Source: Gnetum montanum (lineage: Eukaryota; Streptophyta; Gnetopsida; Gnetales; Gnetaceae). From it: 64,000 bases of DNA. Positions 10,461-20,999 of this stretch are shown here, one piece after another; the first letter of the stretch is position 1; each line of letters begins with the position of its first letter. The stretch is taken from the NCBI GenBank assembly GCA_015680685.1, contig MNCI01035273.1:72350-136349 (forward strand), in the 5' to 3' direction. The position numbers and the translations under genes were made by a program. The notes under the pieces were generated by a model, which did no database searches, was not told the origin of the DNA, and was given only the letters and a program-made list of their open reading frames with translations.

Positions 10461-11835
10461 GCAGGATTAATAAATATTGTTCATTTTCTTTAATTTTTCA
10501 TTTTTTGTTTTCTAGTTTTTCATTTTTCAACTTTTTGTTTTATCTTTTTATCTTTTTGTGTTTTTTTCTTTTTACGTTTTTGTAAGTAATCTCATCTACG
10601 AATAAAACACTCATGTGGATTGTTGGTTGAGGTGTGTTTTATGTCATTAAGTCATGAGTGATCAATTATTTGGAACAGTGAGCCCATTACATCCACTCAT
10701 CCACAATACAAATAAGAGGGTCTGTTTGAGGGTATAGTGATATTCTTGAAATTCTTAAAACTTAAAATTAATTTTGTGTTCATTGTACCTAGAATGAAGA
10801 AGGATGGACCAAGAGGGAATGATTAGGGCGTGACATCAAGGGGACTTGTGGATTCTCTTTGGTAACGTCTGTGGGAGTTATCATGCAATGTGGTTGTACT
10901 AAGATCCTTGTAGATCTAATGAAAAATGGGAGTAAGAGTAATCAAGAGGGCACTCAAAAATCAAATGTTGTTCTAGGGGGTCCCACTGGAAAGACATGCA
11001 CCCATGCTTGAAGGTTGGCGGCTTCTTTGGTTTCAGTAAAGTGAAAAAGAAAAAAAAGAGAGAAAAGAAAAAAAACAAGAAAAAGAAAAACAAAGTGCCA
11101 TAAAACAAAATTCACTCCTCCCTTGAGCAAAATGCCAAGTGATCGTACGCCTTGTTGTGTGGTACTCTCATAGTTGTTCATCATGGGATGAAACAATGCG
11201 ATGTCACTAATTAGAGGAATGGACTTGGTCTTGATCTTGGAATGATGGGTTAATGACACCTTAATCATGCTTTACACGCAGGATTCGTTGTGCCTTGGGT
11301 CAGTTGCCTCATGTCCCAATCTCTATGATCCCTTTCTATAATTCATCTCATCTCACTATTCGTGTAATTGTAGATCGTGTCCCATATAGCATAGAGTTTT
11401 CATCTCATTCTAGTGATATTCACATGTGTGTGTTTTGTGGAGTTAGTGCGGATTACATTAAGTGTGGTTACACAAGGGCATTATAGGTTGGAACCTTCTT
11501 TGGGGAGGATCCACTTGTGTAATCTATTGTAATCTTCACTTAGGACATAGCTCACACACATAATTTTTTACCCTCAGCTTAATTTTTCAATTGATTTTCT
11601 TTCCCTACTATTATCCCTCTGAATTTCCACGTTCCAATGTACCATTACATACCCTTTTTCTTACCACCCATAGTTTTATTGCCAAAATACACACTATTAT
11701 CATTCATGGTGCCTTCTGAATTAATAAAATTACCCTGGAACATCTTGATCATAGTCAGTGTCCTTAATTTTCAACGTTAATTTCAAGAAAATAATTTGAA
11801 AAAATCGGTATTCTCATGGTGTCTCACATCACCAA
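10461..11835 (+). other. Element D noncoding block between gag and internal promoter
   Basis: Begins with a T-rich tract (10470-10590) like that after integrase in A and B. A purine run of AAAGAG/AAAAAG words covers about 11038-11095. The segment at 11140-11290 (ATGTCACTAATTAGAGG, ATGGACTTGGTCTTG) corresponds to 24970-25060 of B. The conserved inverted repeat is at 11468-11522. No coding seen. Confidence 0.7.
11468..11522 (+). other. Conserved inverted repeat (possible RNA hairpin), element D copy
   Basis: TTACACAAG (11468-11476) pairs with CTTGTGTAA (11514-11522). One G.U and one G-C pair extend it outward (GGTTACACAAG / CTTGTGTAATC). The loop is 37 nt and contains GGGGAGGATCC, also in B. 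Relative to A/B (ATATGCAAG / CTTGCATAT), stem positions 1, 4 and 5 changed on both arms so that pairing is kept. This covariation argues that the pairing itself is selected. Confidence 0.68.
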
Positions 11836-11935
11836 GGACGAGATATTGTGTACGCGATATTGTGTCCCACGTGATATCGCATACGCGATGTATCATACGT
11901 GATATCGTGTCCCCGACGCCTATAAATAGGTACCC
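11836..11935 (+). promoter_or_regulatory. Internal U3-like promoter block of element D
   Basis: Holds the GATATC-type palindromes otherwise seen only in this element's LTR U3: GATATTGTGTACGCGATATT, CACGTGATATCGCATACGCG and TACGTGATATCGTGTCC. A TATA box CCTATAAATAGG (TATA at 11921) follows at the same spacing as in the LTR (TATAAATAAG at 7721). It lies 480 bp upstream of the downstream ORF. In B and A the equivalent block resembles their own, different U3s. Promoter function is inferred. Confidence 0.68.
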
Positions 11936-12101
11936 CCGCTGCAACACTTAGCATCATTTTTCCATTCACATGGGGGGAGTTTTTGCAATTTTTCTTTGCG
12001 ACTTGCAATTGCGTGACCCCCGCTTTTCTACTCATATCTCGCTTGCTGGTACTCCGATTTTAATTCTGTTTGAACCTGCTTGAACCTGAAGTGTTCACCT
12101 T

Positions 12102-12115
12102 AGTCGTGGGGGAGA
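12102..12115 (+). other. Internal PPT-like motif of element D
   Basis: AGTCGTGGGGGAGA, the same core as this element's 3' PPT (AGTCGTGGGGGTA, 15309-15321), between internal promoter and downstream ORF. B has AGTCATT plus a long G run at the same place (25825). It might act as an extra plus-strand primer site. Confidence 0.5.
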
Positions 12116-12402
12116 GACACTTGCTGAAAAGTACCTAACTTTTTTGAAATTTATCATCGCCCAAAGGACATCATCTAGGGTAATTAACTATAACACTTAG
12201 AATAATTGTGCCTCAACATCAATTAACCCTTAGGTATACCAGGGAAATTTAAAATGGAAACCACCTAAGTCACAAGACCCATTCTTACAAACTTTTGGGC
12301 ACTATCACATGTGATAAAATAAGATCATTAATAAAGGCAAGTAGTAAGGTATAACTTGACTTCAAAAACAACCTTACTAACGCTTGACCCATGTGATTGT
12401 AG

Positions 12403-15156
12403 ATGGCCCTGAAACGTGCACAACAGTAGGGTCTTGCTCAAGGTGGCAAGAAATAATCTCGAAGAGGTGGAAGACAAGGTCTTGCTAGAGAACATGTAGA
12501 GCATGAGGAGCAATCATTCAGCATCCATCAAGATGAACCTCCTACTAGACGGTCCGAGTAGGCAGAAGGAGGAGCTACTGCAGCACCTAAACCGGGACAA
12601 TAACTCATGTTGCCCCAAGAGTGTGTTCAGGCTATTCATGAGAAGTCCACATTCGCTGTGGGATTGTGTAGTTAAAATTCAAATATTTTGTAGAGTTCAC
12701 TCTTGAGACCTTTAGGGATCACCTCAAAGGGTCTCCCTTCTATCCTATCCTCTCTGAAAGCGATTCCTGGTACCTAGGAGAGACGTACCAATTTTGGAAC
12801 AATAGGGAGCAAGGCACCACTATTAATATTTGTGGTGTGATAGTTGACTTCTCTGTGCAGGCTATTTTGGAAGTGTTAAACCTTCCAAATACAGGGCCCA
12901 ACATTGCTTAGTTATCCACCTGTTGAGACCTTGATGTGCGAAAGGATTGGTTGGAAAAGGCTTATGATAGGGATAAAGCATTTGGTGAATTGACGACAGA
13001 AGAGAGAGTTTATTTCAAAATTGGGACATATCACCTCTTCCCCATAAAAGGCTTGAAAATAATATCCACATATGCGGCTAGAGTATGTGCAATGTTGATG
13101 GGGAAGGTTAACGCTAACCTATCCCATCTATATTTGACGAAGATCCTGAGGCAGTTCGAAGAATGGAAGACAGGGAAGATGGCATTTCCTTTCCCTTGTC
13201 TTATCAGAAAACTTTGTCGATGTGCTAAAATTCGAGGGTACACTAATGACGTCCTCTAAAAAGCCCAAACTGCTTCATATGCTGAATTTTTAAAGGCACC
13301 AGCTCCAAGAAAAAGCACTGGCGAGGAGCTGAGACCAGAACAAGAAGAAGAACAGATGGTTGGACCTAGTCAACTTCCAACCATAGGTCCCAGCCAACAA
13401 CAAGAAGCAAGGCCTAGCACTGGCTAGGATCAGCCACCACCACTGCAAGACTACAAACCATTGATGGGCCATCTTAGGGTCATCGCTGAGACCATCAGTT
13501 GGGGAAGTCATGATGACATAAACCTCTTCCACGTCATTGATGATGCCATACAACCTATAGTTTCATTAGATCACATAAGGGATGAAATATCCATTCAAAT
13601 AGGAGGAGAGGAAAGTAGATGATCGCAATAGATCTCAGGGAACGCGACATCTTTCCAGGTGCAGTTAGAGACTGGTGAAGGAGCCACTATGGTGGTCATG
13701 CAACACCAGAATGCCACGGGAGCTGCAGAAGTGATCACAGAACACATCAAAGAATCCTTCAATGTACCTATTATGCCACCAGCAGATTTCTTAGGAGCAC
13801 GGGATGCTCAAAATCTGGTTGGAACCTCAATGACTCCTGCGGAACATGAGGATGTACTTGAAAGATTGCTTCAAACAAGACAAGTAATGACGTCCCTATT
13901 CAACATCCCTCAGGATGTCACAACAATTCAATCAAACCTCATTTCCACAAAGGGGAAGCTAGTCCTATTAGAAGTAAGGGCCGAGCATGCTGAAGCTAAA
14001 GTGCAGAAACTACAAGAGCAACTCGTAGCCTTACAAGCAGGACAGCGGGACCCTCTATAATTTGTTCCCACTGAACAGCTAGAAAACTTTAGAATTGAGA
14101 AACTAACAAAGCTAATTGCAGAGAATAAAAGGGTGGTAGAAGAAAAAGAGAAGGCTATTTGGGATGCCTCCACATCACAGGCACAAACCCATGCGCATCT
14201 TAAGGCACTCAAGGCCTTAGAAGAAGAAAATAAGTAGCTAATTGCTGACAACCTTCGGTTGAACACTGTAGAGAAACAAAAGACCATTCTTGATGAACAC
14301 TTTCATTAGTTACGAGAACAATTTATCCAGGTCAACTAAGATGTGAGCCGTTTAGCTAGAGAAAATTGAACCTTCTCAATGGAGGAGGTACGCGCTATTC
14401 ATCAAAAGTCAGCAATTGAGATATGCACGTGGCAAAATGAGGCTAAACGACACGAAAAGCTGAAGGATCACTTTTAGGATCAAGTGGGGATGTATAAATA
14501 GATCCTAGAGAAGGAGATCCATATGGCCAAGGCCCAAATCAACACTCTCAGTGCTGAACACAATGATTGGTGGGTCATATTGGTCACATATGCCTTCGCC
14601 CACCAAGCGGAAGTTAACAACTAGGACCTGCAGATCCAAGACTTGATGGAATACATGGAGTTGGCAAACCTTAGATATGCCAACCTTGCTATGTTAACAG
14701 TAGGACACCTGAGAATAGAGCTCCAGCAGCAGGTAGCTTCCACCCATATCAAATACGAAGTAGAATTTTCAGAGCGCAAGAAGCTGGTTGAGAAACTAGA
14801 TGTTGAAAATTTTGAACTTGAGGTAGTCAAAGCAAGCTACCAGGGATAGAAAGACGTTGCAACTGACTTGGCTTGATGGCTAACAGATCTTCACAAATAC
14901 AAGAACAAAGCCAGAGCCTATGAAGAGGAACAACGGGTGTATGTCAAAGCCAACCAGATGTTCCCACAACTACCCTGTCCATGGGAGGTGCTGACTCCAT
15001 CAAACATTGGAACATTAGCATGGATAGCACAAGACCCTCTGGACCAAAGAAGAGAAACTCGAGACCATACTTCAATTCCATCAAGCCTCAAAACCTGGAG
15101 CACATGACAAAGGAAAGGCACTAATGGAGGAGCCACCGCCACCAGGAACTACCTGA
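12403..15156 (+). pseudogene. Element D downstream ORF: Athila-type post-pol domain plus long coiled coil
   Basis: Starts MALKRAQQ at ATG 12403, directly after GATTGTAG (splice-acceptor-like). The conserved domain is at 12936-13257 (ERVYFKIGTYHLFP, FPFPCLIRKLC); it resembles the putative plant transposon domain annotated in Athila-type elements. A Glu/Gln-rich coiled coil follows (13659-14850), including the block MEYMELANLRYANLAMLT, which recurs in B and E. The end is Pro-rich (EEPPPPGTT) at TGA 15154. From 13659 on the frame is nearly continuous except for stops, mostly TAG. It occupies the env position, but I see no signal peptide or membrane segment. Function unknown. Confidence 0.8.
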
Positions 15157-15308
15157 GTTCCAAAATTTTGTAATTGTAGCATATTCTATGTGTTGTGTCT
15201 TTATTTTCATCCCACACTACAACATTATTTCATTTCATTCTTTTCCATCTAATAATCCCATACCTATCCACTGTGTAATCACTATAACTCAAGGATGAGT
15301 TTTTATTT

Positions 15309-15321
15309 AGTCGTGGGGGTA
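15309..15321 (+). other. Polypurine tract of element D
   Basis: AGTCGTGGGGGTA directly before the 3' LTR. It is the same motif as the PPT of B (AGTCATGGGGGTA). Confidence 0.85.
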
Positions 15322-16153
15322 TAATGGGACGCGATATCACATGGACCGCGATATCGCGTATGCGATATCGCATCTTCTCCTGTGATATTGCGTATGAGAT
15401 ATCGTAGTCCACCAAAATGTCTATAAATAATAAGAGGCTCTCCCTTTTTTGATAGATAGGAGTTAAATTGTAGTGAAGCTCTGGTAGTTTGATCCCTCTA
15501 GAGATAGATTATTTTTTAGTGTCTGCTTGCAATGTGGTGAATGTAATTGTACGGCATCCTTTATTCGAGTGTGACGTACTTGGGCATGCACATGACTGGC
15601 AATAAAGATCAAGATTACTTCATCATTGCAGAATTTACTTAGTTTATTTATTTATTTAATTAATTATTATTTACTACTTTCCTAGTTAGTCTCTCTCACC
15701 CTTATCTCCTAGTAACGCGAAATGAGTACGACTTAATCACGAGCATTTAAGTGTGACTACTTGGTACCCAGTGGCATACCTAGGCCATGTGCTTGGTAAT
15801 CCTAGTGGTAGTCATGCACGAGGTCTAAGATGTGTACAGATGATTAAGGAATGGATGCTCATTGCACTTAGGCTAGTTTTGATTTTCTCTTACCTTTTCC
15901 TCATAGCTTAGTTAATTACTACTTTTCATTACCTTCAGGAGTAGCATAGATTAGGAACCACATCATACACTTCACTCTAGATTAAACCATATGTGACAAA
16001 TATAATACTAGTCCAGGTGGGAAGACAACAAACTATGACCTAAGGATAACTGTCTAGGTGCCACAACTAGTCTATCTACGGAGTTCAACCGGATCACGCG
16101 TGAAAATGCTCGTATTCGTATGGTTGAGTGTATGGGTATCTCGCCACTCATCA
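15322..16153 (+). repeat. 3' LTR of element D (832 bp)
   Basis: Collinear with 7621-8452 and of identical length. Its first dinucleotide is TA instead of TG, a G-to-A change. The U3 palindrome array is kept with substitutions (CGCGATATCAC, CGCGATATCGCG, GCGATATCGC). The TATA box is at about 15422. It ends CACTCATCA followed by target duplication CATAT (16154-16158). Confidence 0.92.
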
Positions 16154-16748
16154 CATATGTTAGTTTTCATGCTTCAAGAAAATCCATTAACATAGTCAAA
16201 GTAGCATTGAAAAGAAATTGTCCTTCTACACCCATTAGTTTTTTTTATAGCCAACATGAAATATTTTAGTTTTGTATCATACAAAGTTTTAATTTGATTT
16301 TTCTTGGCCAAAACTTTAGCCTTCATGCACATTATATAGCAAATTTGATTGTAAATATGCTAGACCCACCCAAAAACATAACTTTTCAACTAAACATAGC
16401 TACTACCTTGAATTATCTCCATTTTTTATAATGATACCATGTACACACCTCCTACCTTGGATTTCTTCCCTTGTCTCAACATTAATAGTAAATATTATTT
16501 CATTCTTTCTTCCCTTCCATCAACATTATAGTTTAAATTTGATGCAATCTATTATTAGATATCCATCATTGGCCCATGTAAGCACATCCTTGACTATCAT
16601 TTATATTTCTTTACCCAAATCTTGATTGACCACCACGTCATCGATAATTATGGATGGAGTAAAAAGCTGTAACCTAATAAATCTTTAACTTGGCTGGCTG
16701 GCGAGAATGTGACTTTGGTAGGAGGGAGGCATGGGACTTGATGTGAAC
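16154..16748. other. Spacer between elements D and B, with target duplication CATAT at its left end
   Basis: AT-rich, no coding signal. 16154-16158 is the right CATAT duplication of D. 16268-16409 matches 47080-47215 in inverted orientation (shared words include CATATTTACAATCAAA and GGCTAAAG-type text on the minus strand). The last ~70 bases are richer in G (GGCTGGCTGGCGAG...GGGAGGCATGGGACTTG). This would join 44849 if B were removed. Confidence 0.6.
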
Positions 16749-16753
16749 CTGGC
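16749..16753. repeat. Target site duplication of element B, left copy (CTGGC)
   Basis: CTGGC before the 5' LTR, matched by CTGGC at 44844-44848 after the 3' LTR. The pair shows that the 28 kb between them is one insertion plus its nested guest. Confidence 0.9.
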
Positions 16754-17657
16754 TGATGAAGTGCTAAATGATTGATGCGTTAACTAGGTTGTGTATACGG
16801 GACCCTATATACCTGACCACGTTGACGCAGCCCCGTCGATGCATCCTTCCATGCATCGACGTGGCCCCGTTTATGCAGTGCTTGTTTCGGCCTATAAATA
16901 AGTGGGCTTTCATCACACTTAGGTACCTTTTTAGCAGTTGTAGCGAAGCTCTTGCAGTTTGTTTCTATGAAAGTTAGAATATTTTCCAAGTGCCCACAGT
17001 AGGTGTAAGAAAGGTGTCTGACTCTTTATTCAAGCGCTAATTTACTTGAGTCCATTGGTGTGAACGACAATAAAGACGAGCTTTTCAAGCATTCCTTACC
17101 GCAATTGGACTTAGTCATTTCTATGCATTTATAGTTTAATATTTATATGCTTTAATCATTCATTAAATTTCTGTTGTTATTATTTTAATCGCTCTTGCTC
17201 TTTTATATTTCGTAGAAACCATAAGTACAACCATCTTGAATGTAAACCCAACACTTGGCAACCCAGCGATGCTTAACGTCTGGTAGCCCAGTTGTGGTTA
17301 AGGGATGATTATGATGTGCATGGAGGGTGGGATCAAATACTTATGCTAAGAAGAGTTAAGATATAGATTAGGATAATTATAGATTACATAATATTTCATT
17401 CCTTACTTTCCATTCCGAGAATTAGACGATAGAAGATAAAGTAAAAAGCCATAAAAATTAGTTGCCTCGATCTCACTTAACCATCACAATTAGAATATCA
17501 CAAGTGAGGTTGGGAAGACAATGACTATTATAACAAACGGTTTTGATGGTTAAGGTCTGGTGTATGCAAGTGCTTATAGTCTACAGAATTCGACCAAGTC
17601 ACATGTGAACGCCTATGATTTGCATGGTCAGGCGTAGGGGTACCTAGCCGCTCATCA
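16754..17657 (+). repeat. 5' LTR of element B (904 bp)
   Basis: TGATGAAGTGC...CCGCTCATCA. U3 is rich in GTATACGGG, CGACG and GGCCCCG words, with inverted GATGCATCC/CATGCATCGA text. The TATA box CCTATAAATAAG is at 16891. The poly(A) signal AATAAA is at 17069-17074. A PBS follows directly. Confidence 0.93.
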
Positions 17658-17658
17658 T

Positions 17659-17676
17659 TGGTGTCATTACTGGGGA
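17659..17676 (+). other. Primer binding site of element B (decayed tRNA-Asp type)
   Basis: TGGTGTCATTACTGGGGA, one base after the LTR. Compared with the copy in D (TGGTGCCGTTGCTGGGGA) it carries C-to-T and G-to-A changes, as expected from deamination of methylated CpG. Confidence 0.78.
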
Positions 17677-17821
17677 CTGTTAGTCTTACATGTGCCATTT
17701 AACCTTAGCAAAATTATCATTCACGTCATTGGAATGGACCCAGGATAGTAAAATTTATGCATGCTAGGTAGACTAAGTAAAAAGTAAGGTACATCGATTA
17801 GTGGATCATCTCACATCCAAC

Positions 17822-20250
17822 ATGTCTTCTTCTCAAAGGCAAGATGAATCCAACCCACTGGTGTCACAAGAATGTCAAGTGTCTACATGCATCCAGATGA
17901 ATATGTACCTGACTTCACCTTCATCCTACATCAGGATGAACATTCGCGATGGTGGGACATGGAAGGCAACATCATACTACCACCTGACCGATCGGCTCCT
18001 GGAATGCTATTTCACAATCTTGCTAGACTAGGCATATAGGACCATGGTGTGGAGTACATCATGGAGGACCATGACTACTAGGACTATCATCCCACTAAGG
18101 CCCAATGGGCACGAGACTAGTAGCAGGCAGAACGATATGAACACATGAAGGGAAAATAGTTTAGTAACACCTTATTCTTGCAAGGGTTTCAGGATGATGG
18201 GGAACCTATCTTTCATGATTCCCATTCAGTCAAACTTCCTTTAGGGCATCAGATCATTCAGTCCATTATCCAGAGTAAGCAACCAAGTGACCAAGATCCC
18301 TAGGGGGATGGAGGATCATGTAGGAGAAGTCACAGCTCAAGCAAGGATGGGCAGGAAGATCGAGGATGCCATCAGAGTAGAGGGGAAGATCAACATTGGA
18401 GCAGTGACGACTCCTCTCCTTCTTCTCCATCCTCTCGCTCCCCTCTACATTCACCCAGTTTAGACTCTGATCATAACCATGGTAGAAAGGAGCAAGGTGA
18501 TGGTGGTCGTAAGGACAGAAGGGATTAGTGTGAGGAAGCATGTGACCAATCTTGCGAGGCTCACCATCATGAAAGGAGGGGTAGCTGAAATCATCATGGA
18601 CATCATGGTCCTCAGTAGGACTATGACTCAGATGAGCCATTGTTGGCTACTCAAAGCATGGTTCATATCGTTGAGGTAGTTCAGATACCCAGCAGGCACT
18701 TGAAGATAGCCGAATCAAATGCATTAACATGAACAATATCCTTAGGTTTGAAGGGAAGTACAATTGTGATCCGAAAACTCACCTGCAAGTGTTCCATGAT
18801 GCGTGCACCCTATGGGACATCGACAATGATTGGAAAAAGCTTAAGCTGTTCCCTCACACACTCATCAAAGAAGCAGAAAGTTGGTACCGGTCTTTGGAAT
18901 TGGAATTAATTAGGAGATGGAGTATGATGTTGGAGATCTTCATCGACAAGTATCAAACCTACTCCAGAGTGGTGAATCTGAGACATCAAATCCAAGGCTG
19001 GAAGAAAGAGAATCATGAACCCTTGGATGCAGCCATGAGTAGGTACTATTCATTGTTACATCGGTGCCCTGGTCATGGTTACTCTCAACAGGCATAGCTT
19101 CTCCATATCATTGATGGGCTTCGCTTTGAAACTAGAAAGACCCTTGGCATGTATGCCCAGAGATGAATATCAGAACTGAGGATCCATCAATTGGAATGCC
19201 TCATCGAGCAGGTGGCTAAAGAAGAGGGGGAACTCAAAAAGAAGGAGAATGTAGAGGAGTTTAATCGGGATCCCTCCATCAGAAAGATGAAGGTTTGATT
19301 CTGTGAAGAGGAGGAGGAATCACCATTGGATGCCGGTGAACCGAAAAAACTTGCCCCTAAAAAAATTTGCCTTTGAAATATCGGAAAAGGTTGATAAGAT
19401 GTGGGACTCTAAGGATGAAATATTTCAAAGTGTTCTAAAAATTGCAGAGGAGTCCAGAGAGCAAGGTAATGATCATGATCGACGTAGGAAGAAGGAAGCT
19501 AAACATGCCCACCATAAGGATAAGGGAAAAGTTGCTATAGCTGAATAGGTTGCAGACTCTGACATAGAGGAGGATGATGAATGTGACATATGCCAATACA
19601 AACATCCTAAGGGGTGTTGTCCTGTGGTGTCACATCTATAAGAGTCTGGAGTGTATGCATTGAACCCTCGTTTGGCAAAAAGGCAGACACCCCAAATGTT
19701 GCCCTACCCACAAGGCAATCCTAGGCAATTCCACCAGCAGCAAGGATATTATCCAAGAGGAGCACCATCGCAACCTTATGAATACTTCCAACAATGGCAG
19801 CACCCTAAAGCATGGGGGATGCCACCTCCAAGGCAATAGTACCCTTACCGATAGCCAGATCCATATGGGTACTACATTCAACAACTAGTCTCTCCATGGG
19901 ACTCTTCCAATCATGCGACCTTTCAGAATTACTACCTCCCTCTGGAATATTTTTGATCACAATCTCCATTACCCAAGGGGAAAGCCCACATCTTTATTAT
20001 CCTTCATCACCTTCTCCTGTCATCCCTACTCAACAACACCCCACTCAGCTACCACCTACTCCACCCATGCAGGGGAAAATCCCTCCATAGCCACAGCAAC
20101 GCAATGCTACAAGGGCTGTCAACCTACAACTGGCTCCTCAGCCAGGTGGACTAGAAGCCAAGCTATGAAAATGTCCCTTCTTCCAGCCCAATAACTTAAG
20201 CACACCCTTACACACACCTGTGGTTGGTGCCTCTGAACCTCAAACCATCT
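17822..20250 (+). pseudogene. Element B gag
   Basis: A likely start is ATG 17822 (MSSSQRQDESNP), soon followed by frameshifts. An acidic and Ser-rich N-terminal part spans to 18700. The capsid-like core is at 18729-19100 (FEGKYNCDPKTHLQVFHDA, DWKKLKLFPHTL, WYRSLELELIRRWSMM, RCPGHGYSQ). A Glu/Lys-rich stretch follows (19190-19550). A zinc-knuckle-like CDICQYKHPKGCC (about 19582-19620) has the pattern C-X2-C-X3-H-X4-C. The tail is Gln/Pro/Tyr-rich. Several TAG/TAA stops fall at Gln positions. Its product would form the particle and bind RNA. Confidence 0.85.
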
Positions 20251-20339
20251 TCACTGTTCCACCCTTTGAGCAGCCTTCAAACCAAATGCCCTCCAATGTA
20301 CAAATGGTCATGCTCACAGATGCAGTGATGGACTGGATT

Positions 20340-20815
20340 AAGGCAGGTCACCTTCCCCAAAAATTGACTGATCTAGGAAGTCTCCTCATCTATCTTTAGG
20401 TGGCAGGAAATGAGCCATGTAAAGCCCTTCTAGATTTGGGGTCAAGAGTCAATTTGATTTCACATGACATATATAGGAATTGGAACTTGCCCCCATTAAA
20501 GAAGAGAAACATTCGACTCAAACTGGAAGACCAATCCATCACTATTTCCTTGGGATTGGTGAAGGACATTGTAACCGTTGTTTGTGGGTGGTCCTATCCT
20601 ACTAATTTCCTTGTCATCCATTTTGAAAATTGCAAGGGGAACTTTCCAATCATAATGGGAAGAGCCTGGATGAGCATGGTGGATGCAAGACTAGGACTCC
20701 GAGATCTTTCCGATAAAATTTCAAAGGAAAATCCTTTTGGAAAGATCAAGAAGAAGCGTGTTCCATGCATCGTATACAGTGACTCTGGGTGCAACTGTGT
20801 GCAGCAACTATGATC
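20340..20815 (+). pseudogene. Element B protease domain
   Basis: An aspartic protease of the retropepsin fold: catalytic motif in CKALLDLGSRVNLIS (about 20420-20465), then PTNFLVIHF and IIMGRAWM (about 20650), the counterpart of the family's ILGRPWL. The catalytic Asp is present. 137 residues are open from 20400 to 20813; the start is arbitrary because the polyprotein is broken upstream. It would cleave Gag-Pol in the particle. Confidence 0.85.
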
Positions 20816-20999
20816 CACTAAGTGGACATCTATTCAAGCATGCAGTCGGTGTACCAAGGACTCGCAAGTCCAACAATGCCTGTACGTAGTAGCCACAACT
20901 CAAGAAGGCACTCAGTGGCTTACCGATGATCTTGCTAGCAGCACTCTATGGATGGAACCATTTGAGGAGCTTGTATGAGCCTACATAGAAAGCATGGAT

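Larger units (their letters stand above)
7621..16153 (+). mobile_element. Element D: complete non-autonomous Athila-like element with gag and downstream ORF only
   Basis: 8,533 bp, with LTRs of exactly equal length (832 bp), a tRNA-Asp type PBS, a PPT and the target duplication CATAT. The interior holds a gag-like gene (8596-10454), noncoding DNA, an internal promoter-like block and the downstream ORF (12403-15156). I find no protease, RT, RNase H or integrase. The gag gene ends in three tandem TAA codons, directly followed by the T-rich block that in A and B follows integrase. The N gap inside gag is too short as drawn (185 bp) to hide pol. LTR mismatches by hand: about 39 in the last ~450 bp. 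It probably moved using proteins of an autonomous relative. Confidence 0.9.

Noticed and set aside
13928-14287. 119-codon Ser/Phe-rich open frame on the minus strand
   Set aside because: It is the mirror of the coiled-coil coding of element D; Ser/Phe/Leu-rich antisense frames of Glu/Lys-rich genes are expected.
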